Shown piece by piece: positions 47,481 to 59,397 of a DNA stretch of 64,000 bases. The notes below the pieces were generated by a model. The model ran no database searches. It saw only the letters and a program-made list of their open reading frames with translations, and had not been told where the DNA came from. The stretch covers positions 62,001 to 126,000 of the forward strand of contig JAGFBZ010002843.1 in the NCBI GenBank assembly GCA_018398805.1, given 5' to 3'. Within the stretch, counting starts at the first letter, position 1, and the number at the start of each line of letters is the position of its first letter. The stretch is from Hirundichthys speculiger (lineage: Eukaryota; Chordata; Actinopteri; Beloniformes; Exocoetidae). The position numbers and the translations under genes were made by a program.

Positions 47481-47691
47481 TTACCGGCCCCTAATTGTTC
47501 TTATAATAAAATAACAGAACAATTACCACACTTATAAATCCTATACTGCATATTTTTGGAACATTGAAACCTTACGTTACATATCCTGAACAAACATGCA
47601 CTTTGTCAAACATTAAGATAACTGTTCAAGTGCATACCAAAGGTACTACTGAGGCACACTAAAAGTCCAATGTTAACCCCTAGAAGGAGCT

Positions 47692-47766
47692 TAGTTTTTC
47701 CCACCAGCCAGTTTTGATTCCACAAGAAGACAGATCTTTGTTATGGATCTGTCAAGAACATTAGTC
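47692..47766 (-). pseudogene. BEL element 2 pol, C-terminal end
   Basis: On the minus strand this short stretch encodes the last ~24 residues of pol (NVLDRSITKICLLVES, then LAGGKN and a TAA stop). It is in frame with the integrase segment ending at 49743 once the 1970-bp insertion and one TTT are taken out. The stop is about 200 bp before the LTR. Confidence 0.8.
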
Positions 47767-48239
47767 TTTGGGCCCTATCTTGCGCCAAACCTCCAAAACC
47801 TGCTATTAAGGGATAGCAGGTATTAGGAGGGGCGTTCCCCCACAAAGAACGCAATCTTCCACCTCCCAAAACCCACGATCTTACCTGCGAAAACCACTAT
47901 ATTATGCACACATTATGCATGGGAGTGGTTAGGGCATTCCACCTGTTTAACCAATCAGTGCGTCAGTAGCCATTGCCTTTAAGAGCAGGTTGCGGTACCT
48001 GCAAACTGCTATGGAGTGTCTTTTCACCCAGATCAGAGCAGCTCTCATGGGCAGCTGGTCTGGGACTCTGTTGTAGAGCTTCCTCCTCTTTTTTCCTCCT
48101 CCTCCTGCACTGATATATATATATAACAATCTCTAACTAATGTGGAGCAAATGATTTAATCATTTCTTTTGTACTCCAAGAAGTTCCAACAAACTGCTCA
48201 GAAAAAAATAGAGCCAGTGAACTTCCAGGAAAGCATTTC

Positions 48240-48990
48240 TGAACTAGAAAAGCACTCAGAGAGCGCAGACCTCCGCCAAGCACAACAGCGATTTACAGAA
48301 TGCGATAAAATCCGCCTTCTGGATCAGCCTCTGAAATTTTATAGAGGTTTTCAGTGTCAATACCTGAGTACTTTAATGTCAATACTTTAATGAGCTGTGG
48401 GCAATAATTAACGGAGATGTTGAGAAACAAAATTCCCGGCCCCATTGAGCGCGTGTTACGGTCTCAAGCCAGGTTGTGAACCGCAACCTTCCACCTCTGG
48501 GGCTCCTGCGCACAACCCACGGCGCCACCTACAATCCTCTACATAGACACTCAGATCCACCTACGTTTCACCTTCCCATCCGACGAGCAGCCCGGGTGTG
48601 GCATTGCACACCTGTACCTATTCAGTCATCATTCAACCAGACTCGTCGCCAGATCTTCCCATAGAAACGCCTGATCCAGCCATTCGCAGTGCCACCTCAT
48701 TGCCTTCGTCGTCCCCTGGATTGTTGGTTTGGCTGCCAACCCTCGAATCCTCCTTTTTTACATCTGAGAGAATTAAACTCTTAAAATTCCAGAACTCCCT
48801 TCCTGTCTCCATTGTGGTTGCTTTAGGGTTCAAGAAACAACTAAACAGTGCAATGTTATCGAAAATTTGAAAGTGATCCAGAATCCAGGATTTCTTCCGG
48901 ATCACACCCAAAATAAAATCAATTCTTCTTTCACATTTCTGACAACTCCTGAAAATGTCATCAAAATCCATCCATAACTTTTTGAGTTAT
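48240..48990 (-). repeat. interspersed repeat inside the Harbinger-like element
   Basis: Starts with the recurrent animal repeat motif AGAAAAGCACTCAGAGAGCG followed by CAGACCTCCGCCAAG. 48868-48990 matches 31640-31770 (GATCACACCCAAAAT, GACAACT, GAAAATGTCAT). The middle (about 48450-48850) is unrecognised. Confidence 0.6.
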
Positions 48991-49422
48991 CTTGAACATA
49001 TCCCCTGCGCAAAGATGCACAGCTGCGCCAAGACGCATAGCCGCTGGAAGCGGTGCTTCTTAAAATACTGCAGAACGGATCATTGGATGAGCATTGAGCC
49101 AGAGGAACACGTATGATCTACCTTCTACCAGTGAGCGCATCTCAGGTGTTCCAAGCGCAAGGAGGGGGTCAGAGGGAGGCGCACAGTACAAGAAACTCCA
49201 CAACAGAGTTCTGTGATCTCCTCGTTTCCTCCACAGCAAACATCTGAATGAGATCATGTCACAGCTGTACAGAAATCATCTGCCCTTAAGAGAATAATAA
49301 CGTATGAAAGTAATACAGTGATGCATAATCGAGAGGTAGAGCCGGTTGTGCAGTCCACATGTGACTAGGTGGACGCGCAATGACAGGATTTGGACGCGCT
49401 CTTTTACGCGCCGACATGCCAG

Positions 49423-49571
49423 TTGCGCTTTCCACAAACTCGGTATCTTGCGGTACTGGTATCTCGCAGATTTTGGGTATTGGGTAATGGGTGGTCAGAC
49501 CACCCATTACCCAATACCCAAAATCTGCGAGATACCAGTACCGCAAGATACCGAATTTGTGAAAAGCGCAA
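49423..49571. repeat. 149-bp near-perfect palindrome
   Basis: Arms 49423-49496 and 49498-49571 are reverse complements with very few mismatches and a single central base (49497). The arms contain GGGTATTGGGTAATGGGTGG, related to the GGTAATGGGTATTGGG text at the right end of the host transposon. Confidence 0.93.
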
Positions 49572-49742
49572 GAGACACGCCCATTGCCACGCCCACAATG
49601 TGCTTAAGGGAGTCGGCAAAATGGGTAGCAGGTTTTGGGAGGTGGAAGATTGCATTTCGGTTGGCAGAGGCTCCTAAATCTGAAATTTGCAGGTAATGGG
49701 TATTGGGTATTGGGTAGCAGGAGGTGCAAGATAGGGTCCTTT

Positions 49743-50776
49743 GTCTTTATTCGCACCCTGCGAACAAGCCCTTTCTTTTCTGGAAGTGTTTGAATGATCT
49801 TTCCAATTATCCATGAATTTCTTGGCGCACAGTCGTCCACAAGGAGCACTACGTCTCCCTCCGCAAAGTTTCTGGAAGATGTGGCCCTGTAGCTCCTGGA
49901 GTTGAGGAAGATATTCTTTGATCCACCTCTTCCAAAAAAGATTAGACATATACTGAACCTGCCTCCATCTGCGGCGTGTATAGACATCATTCGCATCGAA
50001 CAAACCTGGAGGCAGAGAAGGTTTTGTCTTTAGCAAAAGGAGATGATTTGGTGTCAGTGCCTCCAAGTCATTCAGGTCATTTGATGCCTCTGTGATGGGG
50101 CGGCTGTTGATAATCGCCTCCACCTCACATAAGAGAGTGTGAAGACTTTCTTCGTCAAGGATTTGTTCTCTCACAGTAGAATTCAGCATTTTCTTGAATG
50201 ATTTTATCAAACGCTGCCATGCACCACCATGATGAGAAGCAGCAGGAGGACTGAACGACCACTTGATTCCATGTTGCTGGAACAAATGCTGAAACTGTGA
50301 AGAGTTCCAGTCGGCGATAGCTTCCTTCAACTCACGATTAGCTCCAATGAAATTCATTCCATTATCTGAGCGAATCTCCTTCACTTGTCCTCTCCGTGCT
50401 ATGAAACGCCTGAGTACATTTATGCATGAATCTGTGTCTAACAAAGATACAAGTTCAAGATGCACGGCTCGAATGCTAGGCAAGTGAAAATAACTCCATA
50501 CCTTTTTATAAGGCTTTGTCCACGCTTCACCTGAAGTGGACCAAAATAGTCCACGCCCACTCTTGTAAAGGGTGGGTCATCTGGCAACACACGGTCAGCT
50601 GAGAGATCAGCCATGAGGTGTTTTCCTACGTTTCCATGTAAGCGGTGACAAGTCACACACTTTCCAATTGTCTTTCGGATAGCTGTGTTGGCACTCGGAA
50701 TCCAAAATTTCTGACGCAGTTCAGAAAGCATGTGGTTGCGCCCTGCATGCCCAGTTTCAACATGAATCCTGTGCAA
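49743..50776 (-). pseudogene. BEL element 2 integrase
   Basis: Two segments, 50776-50438 and 50483-49743. The first has the zinc-binding HHCC domain (HVETGHAGRNHML ... CVTCHRLHG) and the first catalytic Asp (RVGVDYFGP). The second has KEIRSDNGMNF (second Asp) and HHGGAWQRLIKS, where the third catalytic residue, normally Glu, is Gln (codon CAG). The C-terminal part has LTPNHLLLLK and RRWRQVQYMSNLFWKRW. A frame change near 50480 splits the core, and a transposon splits the end. Function: joins retroelement DNA to the host. Not functional here. Confidence 0.87.
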
Positions 50777-50920
50777 TATTATTTGAGCAACATGAGTCTC
50801 TAGACAAGATAACTGGCTGCTTACTGTTCTCTGGCATCGCTGCCCAGCTCAGCCTTTCACCAACTCACAACAGCCCATCTTGAAGCACAGGGTTCAGCTT
50901 GTACAAATGACTGCTACGTT

Positions 50921-51668
50921 TCACATTCTGGCCTTTGAGTAGAGCTGACATTTCTTAGGGAATTTCTCCTTCTGACAGAATATGATGATGTGAAGCTCTG
51001 CCTCTTTCAGGTCTTCCACTGAAATGTGTGTAATTTTAATGCTTTCTTTTATGCTGTCCATATGACTCTGGATCAGCTGTTGACTACTGTCTTCTTTGTT
51101 TGCTGCAAGAAGCTCTTTACGGTTTTGACTGAGATGCCAAAGTAAGGTTTTAAGCTTTAAGAACCATGCCACACTTTGCTTTAACTTCAACCACGATGAA
51201 AAGTGACTGATCAGTTTCTTGAATGGAGTCAAATTCTTTTCAACAGTTATGGGATTTACCGTAACTCTCTTGACCTCTGGGTCATTTGCAGTCATTTCTG
51301 CATTGCTCACTGGAGTCTTTGGCCAGCACTCAAATGGACTGTAAAGAAATTCTGGGCCTGACATCCAACTTGTGTTTTTCAAGAATTCTTCCACCTTTTG
51401 ACCTCTAGAGGCACAGTCAGCAGGATTCTTACCTGTGCCAACAGGTCTCCATTGTTCCACATCCGAGCCTTTCAGAATAGCAAAAACCCTGTTTGCTACA
51501 AAAGTGCGGAAACGTGTGGTTTCATTTTGAAGATATTTAAGCACAACTGTACTGTCAGTCCAGAAGGTCGATTTAGCAAGATCCATTTGTAGCTCTCTTT
51601 TCAGGACACCATCCATTTTTATGGCCACAGTAGCAGCGGTCAACTCCATACGTGGAATGGTAGGTGGC
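50921..51668 (-). pseudogene. BEL element 2 RNase H and connection region
   Basis: Starts at the TTAA of the MITE and reads PRMELTAATVAIKM, then the RNase H core (FWTDSTVVLKYLQNETTRF, FVANRVFAIL) and GTGKNPADCASRG, all typical of BEL/Pao. It continues through a Lys/Leu-rich stretch and breaks near 50930. 50777-50920 is the degenerate link to integrase, with stops. Confidence 0.85.
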
Positions 51669-52075
51669 TTAAAGGTGGGGTAGGTGTTGTTTACTTTTTA
51701 CAATATTGCCTGAAAACCTTTTCACATTCCCATTGCACCCACTGAAATAAAATGTTTGCAAAAAAAAACCGAAACGTTTTGGTCCAGTCTAGAGGGTATA
51801 ATCAGAGAAAAACTCTGACCAATCAAAATAGTGATGATCACTATTTTGATTGGCTGCATAATACGTCCATCAAATATCAATGCACTTCCACCCACCCCTC
51901 CCTCCCTCCCTATGGTTCATGTAGTGGTGAATTGTGTGAAGGCATGGTTTCGAGGGGTGAGCTGAAGAGGAGGAGGCGGAGCCTTTGGGAGGAGGGAGGG
52001 AGTGTATATTTTCAAAATCTCACTTGAGTTGGATTGCTGGAACCGTTTTTCAAACAACACCTACACCACCTTTAA
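51669..52075. mobile_element. TTAA MITE, 399 bp, piggyBac-type
   Basis: Flanked by TTAA (51669-51672 and 52072-52075). Inverted ends are AGGTGGGGTAGGTGTTGTTT and AGGTGGTGTAGGTGTTGTTT. A perfect 17-bp hairpin (51819-51835/51837-51853) lies near the middle. It sits inside the BEL pol frame, which resumes on both sides. Confidence 0.88.
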
Positions 52076-53508
52076 GAGGAGCCACTCTGGACTTGCCCAT
52101 CATAAATGCAGGTAAATTATCATCCCACCCAATCTTCAATCTGCATAAGTCTTGCATGATTGTCTTTGCTGGCAAAACTACAGGTGCCAGAACGCCTAAT
52201 GGGTCATAAACTGAACCAATGACTGGCAGTCTCCTTGTGAAAGGGCGATCCCTGATACTGATCTTAAACCTTAAACCAATTGGTGTGTCTGACTCAACAC
52301 ACCAATTGAGATCCAAGGGCTCTCTCCAAAGAAAGGTCATCTTTGTCAAGATCCAAGTTTTTCATCTCTTTGGCTAATTCTGACTTTGGGATGGAGTCAA
52401 GCACTTTTCGGCGATTACTCACCCATTTGGTGAGACGAAAACCTCCATGAGCACAGATTTTTATGAGGTCTTGACACAATGTTATGGCTGCCTCCTCCGT
52501 AGCAACAGACTTGAGGCAGTCGTCCACATAAAAGTTTTGGAGGACTGTGTCCATAACTTCAGGTTTGAACTACCCACTTTGATCCTGAGTGCACTTCCTC
52601 AACGCAAAACTGGCGCAGCTAGGAGAGGATGTGGCTCCGAACAAATGAACAGTCATCTTGTGTTCAGCCAAAGGTTGATTGTAGTCCCCACCTGGCCACC
52701 ACAGAAATCTGAGTAGATTAGAGTCATCATCTGGCACTTTAACCTGGTGGAACATTGCTTCCACATCTGCCATGATGGCAACAGGTTCTTGTCTGAATCG
52801 AAACACAACACCAATTAGACTGCTGGTCAGGTCAGGGCCCTGCAAGAGTTGATCGTTTAAGGATGTGCCCTGGTAGGATGCTGCACAGTCGAACACGACT
52901 CTTAGCTTCTGCTTTACAGGATGATACACTGCATGGTGTGGTATATACCACAGCTTTCCTTCCTTGTGTGTCATTTCTTTATCAGACAATTGCACAGCAT
53001 AGCCTTTTTGAATGATGTCATTCATGAAATCTGTATATTCCCTGTGATAGCAGTCGTTCTTGATGAATTTACATCGCAGGTTCTGTGCACGTTGCTCTGC
53101 GATTATTGAATTGTCTGGCATATCGACCGCATCATTTTTCAAGGGCAAACATATGTTGTAGTGGCCGTTGATCCATTTTGCAGATTCCATAACTTTATCC
53201 ATAAACTAATGATCCTCTCTGGACATCTCCACTTCATCATGTTTCCCTTCGTCTGGGAAATCCATATGAAACTGCTGCAGCCACATGTTTTCCAAACTGG
53301 CCACTGAGATCCTGTTTGCTGTGGTCTTTGTGGTCATGCCGTTATTTGTAAGACCATTGTTTTCCCTCAAGGGTCCATTTACAGTCCAACCAAGCTTGGT
53401 TCTCACGGCATATGGTCCATTACCAACGCTGCTCACGACCTCCCATGGCTCCATAGCTTTCAGCACGTTTGCTCCAATGAGCAACTCAATGTCAGCTTGA
53501 ATTTGAGG
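52076..53508 (-). pseudogene. BEL element 2 protease end and reverse transcriptase
   Basis: From the L1 insertion leftwards: the end of the protease region ([28 protein letters not shown]), then RT with FMNDIIQKGYAV, LWYIPHHAVYHP, VVFDCAASY, LNDQLLQGPDL, ADVEAMFHQV, HLFGATSSPSC and the catalytic FYVDDCL, ending with GSVYDPLGVLAP. Two in-frame TAG stops (53206-53208 and 52570-52572) and a frame change near 52320 break it. Order and motifs are those of BEL/Pao pol. Confidence 0.88.
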
Positions 53509-53523
53509 CAGTTTTACATCTTT
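53509..53523 (-). repeat. 15-bp target-site duplication, left copy
   Basis: CAGTTTTACATCTTT, identical to 59383-59397. The poly(T) run (the L1 poly(A) tail on the minus strand) starts immediately after it. Confidence 0.93.
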
Positions 53524-53763
53524 TTTTTTTTTTTAAACATTTGTTAATTAATTTTTTCATGACATAACAAAGTCAAAAGGTGACATTCCGAGAGTAAATA
53601 AAATGTCAAGTTTAAAACAGTAAAAAATAAAATAACATGGAGTCAAATAGGAAATAACTAAAATCAAAATAAAATAAAATAAATAAATGAAGAGAAAACA
53701 AACAAAAAAAACAGCAACAAACAAAACAACACAAAAATAAAAATTTTAAAATAAGAAAAAAAT

Positions 53764-53766
<3 letters not shown>

Positions 53767-53821
<55 letters not shown>

Positions 53822-53930
53822 TATATATATATATATACACATACACATACACACACACATATATATATATATATACATATATACATATATATACATATAC
53901 ATATATATATATACATATACGTAGAATAAA
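53767..53930. repeat. TA-rich microsatellite in the L1 3' region
   Basis: Long AT/TA tract broken by CATACACATACACACACA and ATACATATAC stretches. It produces spurious Tyr/Ile reading frames. Confidence 0.95.
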
Positions 53931-54057
53931 ACACAAAATTGGTCACCCACTTCAAAATAAAAGTTCAATATATTCACAGAGAAAAGTAAAAAACATTTGC
54001 AGCATGCTACAAATTCACACAGCAAAAATATACAGGAAAAATACAGTTAGTCGACAA

Positions 54058-57000
54058 TCAGGTTGGCAACTCTGGAATAGCAGTAAAAGTCAATCCCTCA
54101 ACATATGCAAAAAATGGACCCCAAGTCTTATAAAACTTTGCAAGTGAACCATGTATCGAGTACCTAACTTTCTCCAACTTCACAAACTGAAGGATGTCCC
54201 TGATCCAAGAGGAATGAGATGGCGGCGCAGAGGACTTCCACTTCAGTAAAATCAGACGTCTAGCCAATAAAGAGACAAAGGCTACAAAGTCAGCTTTATA
54301 TTTAGGAAGTTGCAAAGTAGGAGGTAAAACTCCAAACAAAGCTGTACATGCTGTTGGATTAATTTGAACCTCTGTACAAACAGAGATAGAAATAAATATC
54401 TGAGTCCAATAATTGAGAAGTGATGGGCAGGACCAAAACATATGGACATGGGTAGCTGGAGCCTGATGACATCGTATGCACCGAGGACCAACATCATCAT
54501 AAATTTTGGAGAGCCTAACTCGAGTGAAATGGGCACGATGTAAAATTTTGCACTGGGTCAGACCATGTCTAGCACATATAGATGAGGAGTGAACCCGACG
54601 CAAAATGGCATCCCACAGCTCCTCCGAGATCTCCTCCCCTAGATCCTCCTCCCACTGAGATTTTATTTTATGCTGCGGGGTAAGCTGCAAAGAATAAATA
54701 AGATTGTACAGACGTGAAATGGCACCCTTAATGGTAGGAGATGGGATTAAAAAGGAGTCAATAAGAGAGGCCTCTGGAAGACCGGGGAAAATGGGGCTAA
54801 GATTGGAGACGAAACTACGCACCTAAAGGTATCTAAAAAAAAATGCTGTCTAGGCAAATGGAATTTCTCAGAGAGTTGCTGAAATGATGCAAATACACCG
54901 TCAATATACATGTCCTTAAATACCCTGATGCTGTAATCAGACCATGAAAAAAAGGTCCTATCTATCAAGGAGGGATGAAAAACAGGGTTAGCTGATAAGG
55001 GTGCTAAAAAAGAGAAAGACTGTAAACCAAAGTAGCGTCGAAATTGCTTCCAGATTTTAAAAGTGGATTTAACTAAGATATTTTTGCAAAAAGGAAAGAG
55101 AGAAAAGCTAAGAGGAGCATGGGTGAGAGCAGTCAATGAAGCAGGTTTAGCAGAAAACATCTCCATTCTCAACCATGTAGGAGGAACTGGTGTCCTCTCC
55201 AGAGAGATCCAAAGCTGAATCACCCTAAGGGTGGAAGCCCAGTAATAAAATCTGAAGTTAGGAAGGGCCAAGCCCCCCAGGGTCTTGGGTCTCTGCAATA
55301 GCTCCCTTCGCAATCGAGGGACCTTCCTGTTCCAAATAAACTCAGAGATTAATTTATCTAATTTGTGAAAAAAAGACTGAGGGAGAAAGACAGGTATGCA
55401 CTGGAAGAGATAAGACAATTTGGGGAGGATGTTCATCTTAACCGAATTAACCCTGGCCACAAGGGAAAGGGGCAACAGAGACCACCGCTGAAAGTCCTTC
55501 TGTATCTGATCTAGTAATGGGACAAAATTATTATCAAACAAATCTTCAAATCGGTCTCTAATCTGGATACCAAGGTATTTAAAGCCACATGGAACAATTT
55601 TGAATGGGAGACCCTGAGCAGCATTTTGGGCCCCTTGATTTAAAGGAAACAGCTCACTCTTGTCCAAATTAAGTTTATAGCCAGAAATCTGACCAAATGA
55701 ACTAAGAATGTTAAGAGCAGCTGGAACTGAGACAGAGAGATTAGAAACATATAATAATAAATTGTCAGCATAAAGGGAGACCTTCTGTTCAAGACCAAAT
55801 CTTGTAATACCAGTGATCTGTGGCGCAGAACGAAGTGCAATAGCCAGAGGCTCAATTGCAACAGCAAATAGAAGAGGACTTAGGGGACAACCCTGACGAG
55901 TGGAGCGGGACAAAGGGAAATAGTCTGAATGGGTGTCATTAGTTCTGACTGAAGCCACAGGGGAAGAATATAGCAACTTAATCCAAGAAATGAACTCCTG
56001 ACCAAAACCGAATTTTTCCAAGGCGTAAAAAAGGTAATTCCACTCCACTCGGTCAAAAGCCTTCTCCGCGTCTAATGAAATTACAGCTTCTGGCCCAACT
56101 AATGTAGAAGGATTATAAACAACATTAAGAAGTCGTCGGAGATTAAAGAACCCATGTCTGTTTTGGACGAATCCTGTCTGATCAGAGGAGATTATCAAAG
56201 GCAAAACTGACTCCAGTCGCAGAGCTAATAATTTGGACAGAAGTTTTACATCAACAGATAAAAGACTAATTGGACGGTAGCTCGAACAATACAGAGGGTC
56301 CTTATTCTTTTTTAAGAGTAATGATATAGTGGCCTGATTTAGAGTCTGAGGCAATTTGGAAAGAGTGAGAGATTCATTAAACATGTCAATCAGAACTGGT
56401 GCTAATTTGTCAAAAAAGGTCTTGTAGAACTCGATTGGAAAACCATCGGGGCCTGGGCATTTTCCAGACTGCATAGAAAATGTAGCCCGTTTGAGATCGT
56501 CAATGGTGATTGGACCCTCTAACCGCTCAGCAGTATCAGCATCTACCTTAACCAACTCCAGTGAGTCAAAAAAATTATCCAGAGCCGACAGATCAGACTC
56601 AACCTCAGAAGTGTATAAAGAGGAATAAAATTGTTTAAACTGATCATTAATTTTTTTAGGGTCAGTTGTGACGCCAGAGGGAGTATAAATTTGTGGGATC
56701 TGCTGAGAGGAGGATACCTGTCTAAGCTGGTGGGCCAAAAGTTTGGTTGCTTTATCCCCGGATTCATAATAACAATATTTAGCCTTAAATAAGAGCTCCT
56801 CAACCTCTTTTGTAGACAGAACATCAAACTCAGCCTGAAGAGAGAGACGATCTTTATAAGTGTCTGGGGATGGAGAGGAAGCATAGATATCATCGAGCTG
56901 TGAGATTCGCATCCTCAGTTTCTTTAAATTTTTTTTCCTTTGCTTGTTCTCATAGCTGCTGTATGATATAATTTCACCTCTGATGTATGCTTTCAAAGTC

Positions 57001-57899
57001 TCCCAAAGAAGGGAGGCCGATATCCCTGGAGTTCTGTTGGTAATAAGAAAAAAATCTAATTGATTAGAGACAAATTCAACAAAGTCCTCATTAGAAAGCA
57101 AGCGTGTATTAAGACGCCAAGGGCGGTACACACATTCACGTTCCTGTATGAATAACTCCAATATGGTTGGAGCATGATCTGATATTAGAATAGTATCATA
57201 AGAGCAAGACTGAACAGAATGAAGAAATCGGTTGTCCAAGAGATAATAATCAATACGAGAAAAGGAATGATGCACGTGAGAGAAAAAAGAGTACGATTTA
57301 CTTGTTGGATTAAGAAAGCGCCATGGATCAGAGACTGAAAACTCGTCCATAAAGGACAGAATGGTCTTAGAAGACTTTGAAAGCACTCCCGGTCTCGTAG
57401 AAGAACGGTCTAATGCAGGATTAAGCCAACAGTTGAAATCACCCCCCATGATAAGTAGATGAGTAGACATGTCAGGTAACTTGGCAAACAATTGATGAAA
57501 AAATTGATCGTCATCCCAGTTTGGACCATACACATTGGCCAGAATCACAGATTTACTATATAGCTGCCCTGTTACAAACACAAACCGTCCATTGGGATCA
57601 ACAATAACATCAGAGCACACAAAAGGAACAGATTTATGAATCAAAATGGCAACACCTCTAGATTTACCATTGAAGCCTGAATGAAATACCTGACTAACCC
57701 ACCTCCCCTTTAATCTGATATGACTGGAAGATTTTAAATGAGTCTCTTGAAGAAAAACAATATGGGCACCTAATTGTTGAAGGTGGTGAAGAACCTTGCT
57801 ACGTTTAATAGGTTGATTTAGACCATTACAGTTCCAGCTAACAAATTTTAGTCCTGTCCCTGATTGTCGTGGTATCCTAGAATGCTTCATGGTGATCAA
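54058..57899 (-). pseudogene. L1-type ORF2: AP endonuclease and reverse transcriptase
   Basis: 57899-54747 is open for 1050 codons; 54822-54058 continues it in another frame. Endonuclease: FVSWNCNGLN, FLQETHL, MGGDFNCWL, SRIDYYLLD, ISDHAPTI. RT: GKCPGPDGFPIEFYK, RPISLLSVD, SLDAEKAFDRVEW, STRQGCPLSPLLF. The catalytic box, normally YADD, reads YADN (residues 710-713; Asn codon AAT at 55763-55761). A C-terminal Cys/His cluster (CIRCHQA ... HVHMFWSCP) follows. The frame change lies in a run of nine T (minus strand, about 54847-54839), with a TAG a few codons later at 54825-54823. Family length is about 1250-1300 residues, which the two parts together match. Confidence 0.92.
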
Positions 57900-58288
57900 G
57901 TATTAGTGTACACTGCAGCATGGAATATATAACTGTCACAAAGGCAAAATAATACATGGGCGACCTGACACAAGAAAATACAAAACTCACAAACAAAGAA
58001 AGAAAAAGAACTCCCCACCCACCCACCACACAAGCTGAAGCGTCTACCCAAACAAGACGCAAGCTAATCCCAGAAACTACCAAAAACATCCTAACACGCT
58101 CCGTTAACAGCACAAACCAGTAGTGCTCATCCGAGTTCGTAATAAGGCATAATATAAATATGTAAACAAACACAGCAAAAAAATATGACAAGTGGCTCAA
58201 GTCCAGATATCACAAACTCAAAGCAGGGTGGCCTCCCAACAGAAAACGGGACAATTTAACCCCCGGTTTACCAAACAGTCAGCCGCTT

Positions 58289-59200
58289 TCAAGCTGTGGC
58301 TCCAGCAGAGACACCAGACTTTAAGTTCACCTTGACAAAATCCATTGCAGCGGCCGGATCTTCAAAGGTGTGTGTAGCTCCACCAGGAAGAGTGAGCCTC
58401 AAAGTCGCGGGAAACCTCAATCCGAACTTCACTCCAGGACAGGAATGCAAGAGACGTTTAACGTCCGTGAATGCAGCATGTTTCTTCGTGACCGATGAAG
58501 TATAGTCAGGAAAGATGAACAGTCTTTTACCTTGGAAGAGAAGAGGAGAGTCCCTGGACGCCTCGCTAGCGCGGCGTAGAATATCATTGCTCACGTGAAA
58601 GAAGTGTACACGAATCACAAAGGGTCGGGGTGGTTTACCATCACCGGGCTTTGGTCGAAGGGTGCGATGAGCACGGTCGAGCAGGGGCAAGTCATCCAGG
58701 CCAAGGGCGTCCAACAGCAGCTTAGCAATAAATTCGGTCAGGCGCGCACCTTCAGCCCCCTCTGGTACACCCACCAGACGAATATTATTCCTCCTCGCTT
58801 TGCCCTCCAGGTCCTCACATTTATCGGTCATCAGCTTGACTTCAGCTTTCAGAGTAGAAACTGTTGAATCCAGTGAAGTTAGCAGGTCACTGTGGTCCGT
58901 GCACGCGCGCTGTAACTCCGTGATAGCCTGATCATGGGAGCTAAGTTTTTGTTGCATCGGTTCAATTGCGTGTCTAAGTTCCTCTCTTACTGAAGAAATA
59001 TCTGCCCGGAGCTCGCGAGACAATGAGTCTATTTTGCCGCAAATGTCTCCCCTCAGCTGGTCTAACATAGCCCGGAGGTGATCCAAGTTGGGTCCGTGCT
59101 CGGGGTCCGTGTCCACCTTCGGTGGAGATGGGGGCTCAATCGAGGTAGAAGCCTTAGCAGTGCGGCTAGTGCGAGCTAAGTTTCCCCGTGCAGCTGCCAT
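58289..59200 (-). CDS. L1-type ORF1 protein
   Basis: Intact ORF of 303 codons from the ATG at 59200 (MAAARGNLARTSRT). The same frame has an ATG 19 codons upstream, but the downstream one starts the basic N-terminus expected of ORF1p. Layout: basic Ser/Thr/Pro-rich N-terminus, a heptad-rich coiled coil (LDHLRAMLDQLRG to about DKCEDLEGKARR), an RNA-recognition motif beginning RRNNIRLVGVPEG with DRAHRTLRP, and a C-terminal domain ending in DPAAAMDFVK. ORF1p trimerises and coats its own RNA with ORF2p. Both frames are on the minus strand, ORF2 following after 390 bp. Confidence 0.9.
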   Translation of the reverse strand: MAAARGNLARTSRTAKASTSIEPPSPPKVDTDPEHGPNLDHLRAMLDQLRGDICGKIDSLSRELRADISSVREELRHAIEPMQQKLSSHDQAITELQRACTDHSDLLTSLDSTVSTLKAEVKLMTDKCEDLEGKARRNNIRLVGVPEGAEGARLTEFIAKLLLDALGLDDLPLLDRAHRTLRPKPGDGKPPRPFVIRVHFFHVSNDILRRASEASRDSPLLFQGKRLFIFPDYTSSVTKKHAAFTDVKRLLHSCPGVKFGLRFPATLRLTLPGGATHTFEDPAAAMDFVKVNLKSGVSAGATA

Positions 59201-59382
59201 TATCGTCAGAAATTTCCAAATAAAATTTCCTAAAACACACTGGAACTGACACAGCACTTATGCGAATACTGCACCGGCCAAACTGATGAAAGTAAACTGT
59301 GTTAATAAGTTAAAATAAACACAAACTCGTGGAGCAAAAGGGAGACATGTCCTACATGTTCGGTGTCCAACAGCGCCCCCCC

Positions 59383-59397
59383 AGTTTTACATCTTTA
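59383..59397 (-). repeat. 15-bp target-site duplication, right copy
   Basis: CAGTTTTACATCTTT, identical to 53509-53523; marks the 5' end of the L1-type LINE. Confidence 0.93.

Larger units (their letters stand above)
47767..49742. mobile_element. DNA transposon with 3-bp TTT duplication, PIF/Harbinger-like
   Basis: Element 47770-49739 flanked by TTT (47767-47769 and 49740-49742). Inverted ends read GGGCCCTATCTTGCGCC and GGACCCTATCTTGCACC. Subterminal inverted repeats (GGTTTTGGGAGGTGGAAGATT near 49632; its complement near 47850) strengthen this. A 3-bp target duplication fits PIF/Harbinger. No transposase frame is visible; it contains a repeat shared with 31150-31860 and a long palindrome. 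Confidence 0.78.
53524..59382 (-). mobile_element. full-length L1/Tx1-type LINE
   Basis: 5859-bp element on the minus strand between perfect 15-bp duplications. It has a short 5' leader (59382-59201, starting GGGGGGCGCTGTTGG), ORF1, a 390-bp spacer, ORF2, a 3' untranslated region with a TA/CA microsatellite, and a terminal poly(A) (53534-53524 read as T). It interrupts the protease region of BEL element 2. The perfect duplication argues for a young insertion, yet ORF2 has a frame change, a stop and a catalytic substitution. Confidence 0.92.

Noticed and set aside
53612..54025. 137-codon Tyr/Ile/Cys-rich frame in the L1 3' region
   Set aside because: Product of the TA/CA microsatellite in the 3' untranslated part of the LINE.
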